Positions 33,792 to 42,559 of a stretch of 64,000 bases of DNA are shown here, piece by piece. The position numbers and the translations under genes are program-made. The first letter of the stretch is position 1. Each line of letters begins with the position of its first letter. The notes beneath the pieces were generated by a model. The model searched no databases. It was not told the DNA's origin and saw only the letters and a list, made by a program, of their open reading frames with translations. The DNA comes from Microbacteriaceae bacterium PS02066 (lineage in GTDB: Bacteria > Actinomycetota > Actinomycetes > Actinomycetales > Microbacteriaceae): the NCBI GenBank assembly GCA_029959545.1, contig JASCPH010000005.1, positions 34,768 to 98,767 on the forward strand, in the 5' to 3' direction.

Positions 33792-34837
33792 GAATCGACG
33801 TCACCGACCTCTCGTACAGCATCGGAGCTCAGACCATTCTCGACAGCATTAGTTTGAGCATCGAGGACGGCTCTCGAGCGGCCATCGTGGGCCCCTCCGG
33901 TAGCGGTAAGAGCAGCCTGATTCGCGTGATCGCCGGTCTCGTATCCCCGTCCCGCGGCACCGTGTCGCTGGGCGGACGGGTGGTGACAGGCACCCGCAGC
34001 GTAGCGGCGCACCGCCGGGGGGTCGCGTATGTTCCACAGGACGGGGCCCTCTTCCCTCACCTCAGCGCGGCGGCGAACATCACCTTCGGTCTGCCCCGAG
34101 CACAGCGTCACACGGCACACGAGTGGGCGGAGATTGTCTCCTTGGACACGACGCTCCTCACGCGCTACCCACATGAGCTGTCGGGGGGGCAGCAGCAGCG
34201 CGTCGCTCTCGCCCGTGCGCTGGCGGTGAAGGCGCGCGCCATCGTTCTCGACGAGCCGTTCAGCGCACTGGATACGGACCTCCGGGCGGAAGCTCGTCGA
34301 AATGTCGTGGAGGCCCTGGAACGTGTGGGTGCCACCGCCATCCTTGTCACCCATGATCAAGAGGAAGCGCTTAGCTTCGGCGACCGGCTCGGCGTGCTGG
34401 AGGCGGGCTCGTTGACGCAGTACGGCGCGCCGCTGACGCTTCACGACTACCCGCGAACGGCGCGTATCGCGGCAATGCTGGGGGCAGTGGTGTCTCTCGA
34501 CGCCACCACGGACGGTTCCACAGCGACGACCGCGTTCGGCCCCGTGCCTCTTCGGCATGCTCCTGCAGCTGCAGCGCCCACTCCCGGGCGGGTGTCTGTC
34601 CTCCTCCGTGAAGGACAACTGGCCCTCGTCAGCGGCACACCGAATGCCGTCATCGTCCGCGTTGAGGGCGAAGGACAGTGGGACCGTGTCACGGTCCTCA
34701 CCGACCGCGGCTCCGGCGCCGCGGTGACCGCGCGGCTGTTGCGGCGCCCCGGCAGCGCTTCCGTGACGGGTAGCGAGGTGCGCATCGGCGTTGGCGGTAC
34801 GGGCTACGTGTTGCCTGTCGGGCAGGACGCGTTGTGA
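33788..34837 (+). CDS. Iron(III) ABC transporter ATP-binding protein (FbpC type)
   Basis: This ATPase of 349 residues has Walker A GPSGSGKSS at residues 38-46, Q-loop YVPQDGALFP, signature LSGGQQQRVALARAL, Walker B AIVLDEPFSALD and H-loop LVTHDQEEAL. A C-terminal TOBE-like domain (about 240-349) is typical for the FbpC/CysA branch and may sense substrate. ATGA overlap with the permease gene shows co-translation. The gene ends 15 bases before the convergent MprF-like gene. Confidence 0.93.
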   Translation: MRIDVTDLSYSIGAQTILDSISLSIEDGSRAAIVGPSGSGKSSLIRVIAGLVSPSRGTVSLGGRVVTGTRSVAAHRRGVAYVPQDGALFPHLSAAANITFGLPRAQRHTAHEWAEIVSLDTTLLTRYPHELSGGQQQRVALARALAVKARAIVLDEPFSALDTDLRAEARRNVVEALERVGATAILVTHDQEEALSFGDRLGVLEAGSLTQYGAPLTLHDYPRTARIAAMLGAVVSLDATTDGSTATTAFGPVPLRHAPAAAAPTPGRVSVLLREGQLALVSGTPNAVIVRVEGEGQWDRVTVLTDRGSGAAVTARLLRRPGSASVTGSEVRIGVGGTGYVLPVGQDAL

Positions 34838-34851
34838 CCACCGCGCAGCGC

Positions 34852-37407
34852 TCAGAGGGATGTGGAGGGTTTACGCAACATCCCCACCATCCGAACCGCT
34901 GCCGGAAGCGTCAGGTTCGGTAGGTAGCTACGCGCGACGGCGACGGCGGCAGCGGGAAGGATGGCTGTGTCCGGATACAGCAGCCAGAGGGAGTCGAACC
35001 GGGGCTGGAATTTCCGTTTGAAGCTGAGCAGCGAGCGGAAGCCGTAGCCCGGCTCGATGACCTCGCCCAACCGCGCGAGGAGGCGTTGGAGCACAGCGCT
35101 GTCCCCGTCGTCGTCGGGGGCGGAAGCGAGCGGTGACCCGGACAAGCTCATGCGCGCGAACCCCTTCTCCTTCATCCGGGTTGCGACGCTGCCGATCACG
35201 AACTCCATCACCCCGTTCATGGCGTCAGAGCGGCGACGCATGAAATCGAGGGTGTACCCGTCTATGACGCCATCCTGCCCGTAGAGCGGCAGCCAACTGG
35301 TGACGGCCTGAATCCGTCCCTGGGCTTCGGTGGCGAGCATGAGGCGCACGTCGGGATCCGTGAGCTCGTCCGCACCACCGAGGGTGAACTCCATCTCGGG
35401 CAGGCTCTTTTCCGCCACCCATGCTTCCGAGATGTCACGGATCTGCGCGTGCTCGGCGAACGTGAGTTCCGGCCAGCTCGTCCACCTGGCCGTGACGTTC
35501 TCGCGTGCTGCTCGGTTCGTTGCGGTGCGGATGTCTTGACGGCGTTTGCCGGACAGGCTCCACTCGGTCAGAACAAGGGTGGCCTCTTCCGCAACGGGCA
35601 GGCGCTGCCACCCGAGTTGTGCGTACGCCGGCGCTTCGGGGTCCATCACGCTGTAAAAGACCGGCGTCCAGCCGTGGGCGCCGCAATATTCGACGAACCC
35701 GGTTACCACCGACGGGTCCGACGCGTCCGGACCGAACGCTCCTCCCAGGGTTACGGCGACGGCACCTCGAACACGGAAAGCGAAGCCCGCGTCGCGGTCG
35801 GGGGCGAACCAGTAGGTGTTCCCCGGCCAGGTCGCCATGAATGACAGATTGTCGCCCCCGCCACGCTGCAGCAGGGAGCGAGCGCGTTCCCGGTTGACGG
35901 CACCGTGCACCGCACCGGGGGTGAGAACGAAGAAGGCTGTCCCGACCGATGTGCACACCCACACCCACAGAGACGGTAGATACCAGCTCACCTGCGCCCA
36001 CCCCGACACCGGCACGAACGTCAAAGCGTCGGATGGAACGAGTGTGGGAGGGAGCAGGCGCAGGGGGAGCCTGCCGAGAATCTCCCACACCGGGGTCGAC
36101 GGCATGAACCCGTATGGATCCACCAGGGCCCCGGCCGCGCCGATCAGCAAAGCCCCACCGACCCCCACCCCGAGGGTGAGGATGAAGCGTCGGCGAGCGG
36201 GTGTTGCCGAGCGTGCGGGTGCCTCCCGACGAAACACCACCAGGGTGACCGCCGTCATCAAGGGCACGACGGCCGCGACGATACTGCCGATGAGGGTCTG
36301 CCACACGTACTCCTGAGCCTCGACGTCGTGAGTGAAGGCGACGGCGGCCAGCGTCTCCGGCTGCACAACAACGAACAAGAACGCCATACCGGCAGAGAAC
36401 AAGCCATTCAGCGCGACAGCAATCCACAGCGCCGCTCGGCGGCCTCGAAAAATTCCCCACGCGGCCAATGCGCCCACAAGCGCGGGCAGCACGGCGATGA
36501 CACCCGCCGCGGGGTGGAGTTGCTCGATGGCACGGAACGATGCTGGGCATGCGGCGCCCACTGAGCCGAATGCGCAGGCGCGCCCGTCTGCGATGACCAC
36601 CGGGTCGTGGGAGAGGAAACCATAGACGGAGAGCAATCCAGATCCGGAGCCGACCAGATTGGCCAGCACCGGTCCGACGGCTGTCACGAGCGTTAACGAC
36701 GCCAACAGAACACGTTTCTCGTGGTGGGTGCTGCGGACCAGAAGAAACGGTTGGCGTCGGCCGCCCAGGACAAACCCGACGACCATTCCAACCGGTACGG
36801 CCGCAAGAGAGAACAGATCGTTCGAGCTCCCCGAGTACAGGAACGCCGTAATGGCGCCCGTGGCGACGAACAGGCGAACGCGGCGGCGCCAGAGAGCGCT
36901 CGAGAATGAACTGGCGGCCATTGCGGTGCAGATGAGGGCGACAACCGGCGTAACGGTGCTCACCGTCGGCGCATTCAAGGGAAGAAAGTCCGCGAACTGC
37001 TCCTCAAGGTATCCAGTACCGATGCCTACTGCGGTAGAGAGCACGCCGCCGACGCAATAGCTGAGCAACGTGCGCAAGCTGCCCATGGCGTGCTCGGCGA
37101 AGCCCAACACGACGAGGGCGAGCGGGATCATGCCGATGAGGGCTAAGGGGCCGGGGACGGCGAACAGGGACAGGAGAGTGCTCGGCCAGTGCTCCCCCTG
37201 CGTGGTGACAGTCTCGCCGAGGATGTGAGGCGTGATTCCGAGCTGCGGGACGATGTTGCTGGCGACACTGAGTACCGCAATGGCTGCGGTCAGCGCGATA
37301 GCCACGGGATGGCGCCGCACCCACCCTCGAACGCGCGCTGACGAGAGCCCCGGCTGGGGGTGTGCAGCTGTGTGTGCGGGTGTCGCCGTTTCAAGGTGCA
37401 CGCTCAT
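34852..37407 (-). CDS. MprF-like lysylphosphatidylglycerol synthase/flippase
   Basis: This protein of 851 residues has about a dozen hydrophobic segments in its first 560 residues and a cytosolic DUF2156 acyltransferase domain after that (GDNLSFMATWPGNTYWFAPDR to the end). DUF2156 is the aminoacyl-transfer domain of MprF and LysX, which add amino acids from tRNA to phosphatidylglycerol and reduce binding of cationic peptides. Unlike mycobacterial LysX there is no fused lysyl-tRNA synthetase. The ATG at 37407 overlaps the stop of the glycosyltransferase gene. It is the last gene of a five-gene leftward operon. The amino acid used is not known. Confidence 0.85.
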   Translation of the reverse strand: MSVHLETATPAHTAAHPQPGLSSARVRGWVRRHPVAIALTAAIAVLSVASNIVPQLGITPHILGETVTTQGEHWPSTLLSLFAVPGPLALIGMIPLALVVLGFAEHAMGSLRTLLSYCVGGVLSTAVGIGTGYLEEQFADFLPLNAPTVSTVTPVVALICTAMAASSFSSALWRRRVRLFVATGAITAFLYSGSSNDLFSLAAVPVGMVVGFVLGGRRQPFLLVRSTHHEKRVLLASLTLVTAVGPVLANLVGSGSGLLSVYGFLSHDPVVIADGRACAFGSVGAACPASFRAIEQLHPAAGVIAVLPALVGALAAWGIFRGRRAALWIAVALNGLFSAGMAFLFVVVQPETLAAVAFTHDVEAQEYVWQTLIGSIVAAVVPLMTAVTLVVFRREAPARSATPARRRFILTLGVGVGGALLIGAAGALVDPYGFMPSTPVWEILGRLPLRLLPPTLVPSDALTFVPVSGWAQVSWYLPSLWVWVCTSVGTAFFVLTPGAVHGAVNRERARSLLQRGGGDNLSFMATWPGNTYWFAPDRDAGFAFRVRGAVAVTLGGAFGPDASDPSVVTGFVEYCGAHGWTPVFYSVMDPEAPAYAQLGWQRLPVAEEATLVLTEWSLSGKRRQDIRTATNRAARENVTARWTSWPELTFAEHAQIRDISEAWVAEKSLPEMEFTLGGADELTDPDVRLMLATEAQGRIQAVTSWLPLYGQDGVIDGYTLDFMRRRSDAMNGVMEFVIGSVATRMKEKGFARMSLSGSPLASAPDDDGDSAVLQRLLARLGEVIEPGYGFRSLLSFKRKFQPRFDSLWLLYPDTAILPAAAVAVARSYLPNLTLPAAVRMVGMLRKPSTSL

Positions 37408-39179
37408 GTCAGTACCTGCTCGGATGTCGTGTTGCTGTGAGCTGTGGGATCCGTCAGCGGCGCCGTCAGGTCGTAAATGATCTCGCCTCCGATCCACTGG
37501 GAGGAGAAGTGCGTCTTCACCCACGCGGAGATCTCCCCGCCCCGGCTCCCGAGGAACCAGTGCACGTTCCCTTGGGCCACCAGGTTTTGGAACTGCGCCA
37601 ACGTCGGGGTGGGGTCGGTGTGTTTGTAACCGCCGATGGGCATGACGGATACCCCAGCGGCCAGCTGATACTGCGCAGCGGTGGACGAACCGAGCTCGGT
37701 TGCTACCGACCATCGGTACCGCGCCGCGTCGGCTCTTAGCGCATCCAAGAGCGCGGGCTCGATGAGGTAGGACGGAGAGGCATCGGCACTGCGGTCCGAG
37801 ATCGGGGTGATTGAGGCACCCGCGTGACCTTGGGAAATGATCGCCGCGGACGTTGCGATGGGGCCTGCAAGGAGCATCACCGCTGCCGCGGTGAGGGTGG
37901 CCCGTTCGCGTCTGCGAACGTCGCCGAGTGCGATGACCGCCGCCACGACCACCCCCGCAAGCGCGAACGCGACGGCAAGAAGGAAGTGGTCGGGGCCGTG
38001 GCCCATGAGCATCACGCCGCCCCATGTAGCGGTCACAATGACGGCGGCGGCTAGGACTGTCCTTCCGAGGCGTCTTCGCTCAGCTCCCCACAACAGGGTC
38101 GCTCCCAAAGCGATTGTGCCAGCCAGCGCGGGTACCAACGCCACAGAGTAATAGGAGTGATAAATCCCCCGCATGAAGCTCAACCCCGCGTCGGTGAGAA
38201 GGGTGGACATGAGGGCGAGGCTCGCGATGGCGGCATCCGGGCGTCGCCAGCTTCGCCAGTGCACGATCAAAGCCCCGGCAGCTACCACCGCAGCGCCAGG
38301 AAGCATCCATCCGATGAGATCACCCGAGGAGCCCACGAGAAGACGATCAATGCCCGGTTGGCTGCCTCCGGCGAGGTTACTGCCGCCGCCGAGGATTCGC
38401 CCAAAGCCGTTGTACCCCAGGGTGAGGGACAGAAAGCTGTCATCGACGCTGCCTCCCACCCACGGGCGTTGACCCGAAGGCACCACGCTGACAATCGCGA
38501 CCCACCATCCCGCCGTCAGAACAAGCCCACCAGCGGCGACAAGGAGGGAGTATGCGCGTCTGCGAAGGGTCCCCTGCCCCGCCCAGAGCACGGCAAAGAC
38601 AACCGCGGGCAGGATCAGGAACGCCTGCAGTTGTTTCGTGAGAAATCCCACACCAAAGGCTGCGCCAGCGAGAAACACCCACCGGTGCCGACCGTCCTGT
38701 AGCGACCGGACGACGCCGTACAGGGCAGTAGCCAACGTCAGCGTGAGGAGGGCATCGGGGTTGTTGTATCGGAAGATGAGCGCCGAGACAGGGGTCATCG
38801 CGGTGATGAGCCCGGCGAACAATGCCGCGCCGGGTGGGGTGATTCGTCGCGTTGTGGCGTAGACGACCAGCACAGTGACCACTCCGATGAGAGCTTGAGG
38901 TAACAGCACCGCCGTGGGGCTCAGCCCGAGCAGGCGCACGGAGAGAGCCATCACCCAGATGCTCGCTGGAGGTTTGTCGACGGTAATGAGGTTGCCCGGG
39001 TCGGATGCGCCGTAGAGGAACGAGGTCCAGTTGTTGGCACCGGCTTGTGCTGCTGCCGAGTAAAAGGAGTTCGCCCAGCCGGTGGTTCCGATACCGACGA
39101 GGTATGTCGTCGCGGTGACCGCGACCAGCGCTGCGCCGGCGAAGACATCCGGCATCCGGGCCCGTGTCAGGGGCCGCAT
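37404..39179 (-). CDS. GT39/ArnT-like membrane glycosyltransferase
   Basis: This integral membrane protein of 591 residues has about ten segments and an N-terminal extracytoplasmic loop with NSFYSAAAQAGANNWTSFLY and NLITVDKPPASIWVMAL, where the acidic residue serves catalysis in GT39/GT83 enzymes. These use polyprenyl-phosphate sugars as donors outside the membrane. The soluble C-terminal domain follows residue 450. ATG 39179 overlaps the GT2 gene by 13 bases; the long open frame upstream is ignored. The donor is probably made by the GT2 protein encoded next to it. Confidence 0.85.
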   Translation of the reverse strand: MRPLTRARMPDVFAGAALVAVTATTYLVGIGTTGWANSFYSAAAQAGANNWTSFLYGASDPGNLITVDKPPASIWVMALSVRLLGLSPTAVLLPQALIGVVTVLVVYATTRRITPPGAALFAGLITAMTPVSALIFRYNNPDALLTLTLATALYGVVRSLQDGRHRWVFLAGAAFGVGFLTKQLQAFLILPAVVFAVLWAGQGTLRRRAYSLLVAAGGLVLTAGWWVAIVSVVPSGQRPWVGGSVDDSFLSLTLGYNGFGRILGGGSNLAGGSQPGIDRLLVGSSGDLIGWMLPGAAVVAAGALIVHWRSWRRPDAAIASLALMSTLLTDAGLSFMRGIYHSYYSVALVPALAGTIALGATLLWGAERRRLGRTVLAAAVIVTATWGGVMLMGHGPDHFLLAVAFALAGVVVAAVIALGDVRRRERATLTAAAVMLLAGPIATSAAIISQGHAGASITPISDRSADASPSYLIEPALLDALRADAARYRWSVATELGSSTAAQYQLAAGVSVMPIGGYKHTDPTPTLAQFQNLVAQGNVHWFLGSRGGEISAWVKTHFSSQWIGGEIIYDLTAPLTDPTAHSNTTSEQVLT

Positions 39180-40408
39180 GACGCGGCTGTCGTCGTTGCG
39201 GGCTGATTGTCGCCAGCGGTCGTCCGGTCGGCGGGGCGAGCGAACACCCACAGGCGCAGCAGTGTGAATCGCATCGCGGTCGCGGCAAGGTTGGCGGCGG
39301 TGAGAACGACGAGTTCCACTGTCGCGGAGGCGTCCGGGGCCGCGGAGTGCAATACAAGAAGCGCACCCGAGGTCAACGCCCACGCGAGACCGAAAACGAC
39401 TAGCCCCTGGAGATGATGGCGTGTGCGCCCGAGACCGCCGCGGACGGCGAAAGTGAACCGGCGGTTGGCGGCGGTGTTGGCTACGGCGGTGACGAGCAGG
39501 GCGAGGAAATTGGACAGTTGCGGGGCGAGCCCCGCCGCGAGAATCAGGTAAAGGAGGGCGTAGGCGAGGGTGGAGAACCCTCCGACGAGCAAGAACCTCA
39601 TCACCTGCCCTGCGAAGGAGGGGATCTCAGCGGGAAGGAGAGGCTTGCGTCCGAGCTCGGTGTAGATCGCGGTGACGGGGATACGTCCGGTCGCGATGTC
39701 GCGGCTGACTCGGACCATGCCGCGCATGTCTTCGACAGCAGTAAGGATGAGATTGACGCTGCTGTGCGTGTCGTCGACCCAATCCACCGGTACTTCGTGG
39801 ATACGAAGGCCCGCACGCTCGGCGATGACCAACAACTCCGAGTCGAAGAACCACCCGCTGTCCACCACGTGGGGCAGTACAGTACGTGCGATGTCGCGGC
39901 GGATTGCCTTGAACCCGCATTGAGCGTCTGTGAACTCCACGCCCATCGTTCTACGCAGCAACATGTTGTACCCGCGAGAGATGAACTCGCGTTTGGGTCC
40001 GCGCACGACCCGAGACGAACGTGCATGACGCGTGCCGATCGCGACATCCGAGTGTCCAGACGTCAGCGGCGCGATCAACGGCGGTAGCGCGCGAAGGTCA
40101 GTCGACAGGTCGGCGTCGACATACGCGAGCACTTCCGCCTGTGAGAGAAGCCACGCGATCTTCAGAGCGTGTCCGCGCCCCTTCTTCTCCAAGCGCAGAT
40201 ACCGCACACCCGGCAGCGTGGATTGCAGCATCGCACTAATGACCGGTGTCGAGTCGACGCTGGCGTTGTCAGCGATGGTAATCATCCACGGCTCGCTGTA
40301 CGTCGAGGAAAGGAAACGATGGAGCGTGCGGATGGAGGCGTCAAGGGTGTCTTGCTCGTTGTGGACGGGCACGACCACCTCGAGCATCAGCCGGCTATCT
40401 GCGTCCAT
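39167..40408 (-). CDS. GT2 polyprenyl-phosphate glycosyltransferase fused to a GtrA domain
   Basis: This fusion protein of 413 residues begins with a GT-A domain, residues 1-245 (VVVPVHNEQDTLDAS, ITIADNASVDST, YVDADLSTDL for the metal, and RGYNMLLRRTMGVEFTDAQC typical of dolichyl-phosphate mannose synthases). A four-helix GtrA domain follows from about 265 and may flip the glycolipid. It would make the sugar-phosphate lipid donor for the GT39 enzyme. The first 22 codons and the ribosome-binding site are duplicated in a 98-base tandem repeat upstream, leaving an overlapping 39-codon frame at 40387-40506. Confidence 0.9.
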   Translation of the reverse strand: MDADSRLMLEVVVPVHNEQDTLDASIRTLHRFLSSTYSEPWMITIADNASVDSTPVISAMLQSTLPGVRYLRLEKKGRGHALKIAWLLSQAEVLAYVDADLSTDLRALPPLIAPLTSGHSDVAIGTRHARSSRVVRGPKREFISRGYNMLLRRTMGVEFTDAQCGFKAIRRDIARTVLPHVVDSGWFFDSELLVIAERAGLRIHEVPVDWVDDTHSSVNLILTAVEDMRGMVRVSRDIATGRIPVTAIYTELGRKPLLPAEIPSFAGQVMRFLLVGGFSTLAYALLYLILAAGLAPQLSNFLALLVTAVANTAANRRFTFAVRGGLGRTRHHLQGLVVFGLAWALTSGALLVLHSAAPDASATVELVVLTAANLAATAMRFTLLRLWVFARPADRTTAGDNQPATTTAASCGP

Positions 40409-40532
40409 AGTGTGTCTCCGCTCCGCGTGGTGATGGCGTCAAGGGTGTCTTGCTCGTTGTGGGCGGGCACGACCACCTCGAGCATCAGCCGGCTATCTGC
40501 GTCCATAGTGTGTCTCCGCTCCGCGTGGTGAT
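40337..40532. repeat. 98-bp tandem duplication over the GT2 gene start
   Basis: Units 40337-40434 and 40435-40532 are identical except for one base (A versus G, giving Val or Ala at codon 15). Each contains the AGCGGAG ribosome-binding site, ATG and the first 22 codons. The duplication looks recent. Confidence 0.9.
40387..40506 (-). CDS. 39-codon upstream ORF created by the duplication
   Basis: It starts at the duplicated ATG (MDADSRLMLEVVVPAHNEQD), changes frame at the repeat junction and ends with ITTRSGDTLWTQIAG at a TGA located about 20 bases inside the real GT2 gene. It may be translated from its own copy of the ribosome-binding site and so affect GT2 initiation. It is not expected to be functional as a protein. 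Confidence 0.4.
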   Translation of the reverse strand: MDADSRLMLEVVVPAHNEQDTLDAITTRSGDTLWTQIAG

Positions 40533-40535
40533 GGC

Positions 40536-41225
40536 TTACTGGGTGTCGTCGGCTGGGAGGTGCCGCTTGGCGGAGGAGCGTCGGAAGTGTCTGATGACGA
40601 GGTAGATCACCCCGCCGACGATGGCGGCGTAGACGACGTAGCTGAGCAGGTTGGAATACTGCTCGACGAGGTCGTACTGGGTGCCAAGGAGTACTCCCCC
40701 GCCGATGAGGAGTGCATTCCAGATGCCGCTGCCTGCAACGGTGAGCACCGAGAATCGCCAGAAGTTCATCCGTTCGGCACCGGCGGGGAGGGAGATCAGG
40801 CTCCGCACGCCGGGAACGAGTCGTCCGAAGAACACCGCGCTTCTGCTGTGCCGGGAAAACCACGCTGCGGCGCGGTCGAAGTCGGATCGGTCTACGAGGG
40901 GTAGTCGGGCCAGCCAGCGGATGGAACGCTCAAGACCAGCCCAGGCGCCGAGTGCATAAAGCACCACGGCACCAAGGTATGCGCCCAGCGTGCTGGTGAG
41001 CACCAGCAGCCAAAAATTCATGCCGTTGTTGTGAGTGAGGAATCCCGCCAAGGGAAGGATGAGTTCGCTGGGGATAGGCGGGAACACCGTTTCAAGGAAG
41101 GTGAACACTCCTACGCCCCATTCCCCGATGCCTTGCATCAAGCCGACACCGAATCCGACGATGCCGGTGAAGTTGTGAGGGTCGGTGGGAGCGGTGGCGG
41201 CCGCAAGAAGTGTCGCGGTGTTCAT
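40536..41225 (-). CDS. DedA/VTT-family membrane protein
   Basis: This protein of 229 residues shows the DedA signatures: FTFLETVFPPIPSELILPLAG (re-entrant loop with Glu), GAYLGAVVLYALGAW and FGRLVPGVRSLISLPAGAERM. Some DedA proteins recycle undecaprenyl phosphate across the membrane and others support proton-motive force and peptide resistance. Its place between GT2 and the COG4705 gene in a lipid-modifying operon makes the carrier-lipid role attractive. It overlaps the upstream COG4705 gene by four bases (ATGA). Confidence 0.9.
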   Translation of the reverse strand: MNTATLLAAATAPTDPHNFTGIVGFGVGLMQGIGEWGVGVFTFLETVFPPIPSELILPLAGFLTHNNGMNFWLLVLTSTLGAYLGAVVLYALGAWAGLERSIRWLARLPLVDRSDFDRAAAWFSRHSRSAVFFGRLVPGVRSLISLPAGAERMNFWRFSVLTVAGSGIWNALLIGGGVLLGTQYDLVEQYSNLLSYVVYAAIVGGVIYLVIRHFRRSSAKRHLPADDTQ

Positions 41226-42469
41226 GAGTTCAGGGTCTCCAGCAGGGTGCTCAAGGCGTCGGTTTGCAGGGTGGGGTCAGGCGAGGCGGAGCGCACGGCT
41301 CGGAGGGCTTTGTCGATCTGGCCGTCGAGGACTGCCCAACCGGTGCCATCCAGCGGCTCCAACGTGGGTTGATCTTGATCCCACGCGGTTTCCAGGTCCG
41401 TGATGCGGGTAGCTGTCTCTGCGGTGTTACCCGCCTGGACGAGCCTCAGGGTGTCCTGCACGATGGTGCGGTAGGTGCTGATGTTCGCGGGCGGGAAGTT
41501 CGCCGTTGCTGATTCCCCGGGGGCGAGGGTCACGTTCGCCGCGGGCGCCTCCCTGCTCGCGGCGGCGGTGCCGTGGGGCTGAGTATTCGCCCACACCAGA
41601 ACTCCCGCAGCAAGCACGGCAACGGCCGAGAAGTATCCCAGCATGACGCGCTGTCGAGTGGGGGTGGTGGGGGGTGTGACGGCGGGCCGCACTTTCTCGA
41701 CGGTGTCGACGCGCGTGATGCTCAGGTAGATGACGGTGGCGAGGATGGCGGTGAGGAAGATGATGCTCGTCAGTCCGACGCCAAGGCCGAGACCGCCATC
41801 CGTGGCGGGAAACCCCATCCAGTCGCCCAGGTTTGCGCCCAGTGGGCGGGTGAGGATGTAGGCCAGCCAGAACGACAGGACGGCGTTCGCGCCCAAGCGC
41901 CACCCGAAGATCACCGCGAGGATGAGTCCCGCGGGCAAGAGAACCGACACCCCGGGGCTCCACCCGGTCAGTTCGAGGATCCAGTCGCCGGAGGCGGTGC
42001 CCAGGGCGAAGGTGACCAGGATGGCCAGCCAGTAGAACAGTTCTCGCCGGGTGGTGGTGATGCTGTGAATGGACAGGGTCCGCTGGCTACGCCACCACAC
42101 CCCGAACACAACCGCGAGGACAATGGCGAACACGGTGGTGCTGGCGGCGAGGGGGATGCCGAGGTCGTCGGTGAGGATGTCGGTGTACAGGGTGCCGGCG
42201 ACGCTAACGACGACGACGGTTAGCCAATAGACGAACGGCACGTAGCGGCGCAGGAGGAGCTGCCACGCGAGCACACCCACCAGCACCGCGGTGAAAATGA
42301 TCGCCGTCACCTCCAGCCCCACACCCAACGTCACGTTGATCCAGTCGGCGAAGCTCTCACCCACCGTCGTGCAAAGGATCTTGATCACCCAGAACCACAC
42401 GGTGATCTCGGGCACCTTGCTAAGCATGTTGCGCCGAGGCAGAACCGGCGACGGAGTCGATGTCATCAC
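41222..42469 (-). CDS. COG4705-family membrane protein
   Basis: This protein of 415 residues is built from repeated two-helix units, each with a similar polar motif: TTVGESFADWINV, LYTDILTDDLG, LGTASGDWILELTGWS and RPLGANLGDWMGFP. A soluble C-terminal part begins around residue 285 and lies outside after a last membrane segment (AVAVLAAGVLVWA). COG4705 proteins are widespread in actinobacteria and proteobacteria but have no assigned function. It is the first gene of the operon COG4705-DedA-GT2-GT39-MprF. Confidence 0.8.
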   Translation of the reverse strand: MMTSTPSPVLPRRNMLSKVPEITVWFWVIKILCTTVGESFADWINVTLGVGLEVTAIIFTAVLVGVLAWQLLLRRYVPFVYWLTVVVVSVAGTLYTDILTDDLGIPLAASTTVFAIVLAVVFGVWWRSQRTLSIHSITTTRRELFYWLAILVTFALGTASGDWILELTGWSPGVSVLLPAGLILAVIFGWRLGANAVLSFWLAYILTRPLGANLGDWMGFPATDGGLGLGVGLTSIIFLTAILATVIYLSITRVDTVEKVRPAVTPPTTPTRQRVMLGYFSAVAVLAAGVLVWANTQPHGTAAASREAPAANVTLAPGESATANFPPANISTYRTIVQDTLRLVQAGNTAETATRITDLETAWDQDQPTLEPLDGTGWAVLDGQIDKALRAVRSASPDPTLQTDALSTLLETLNS

Positions 42470-42559
42470 GCGAGCACGCTACGAATCCGGCTCTAAGACG
42501 CGACTCAGAATGGGGGGAACGGCTCGGGAGCGAGGTGTCGGGGTCGCTAACCTTCGGGG

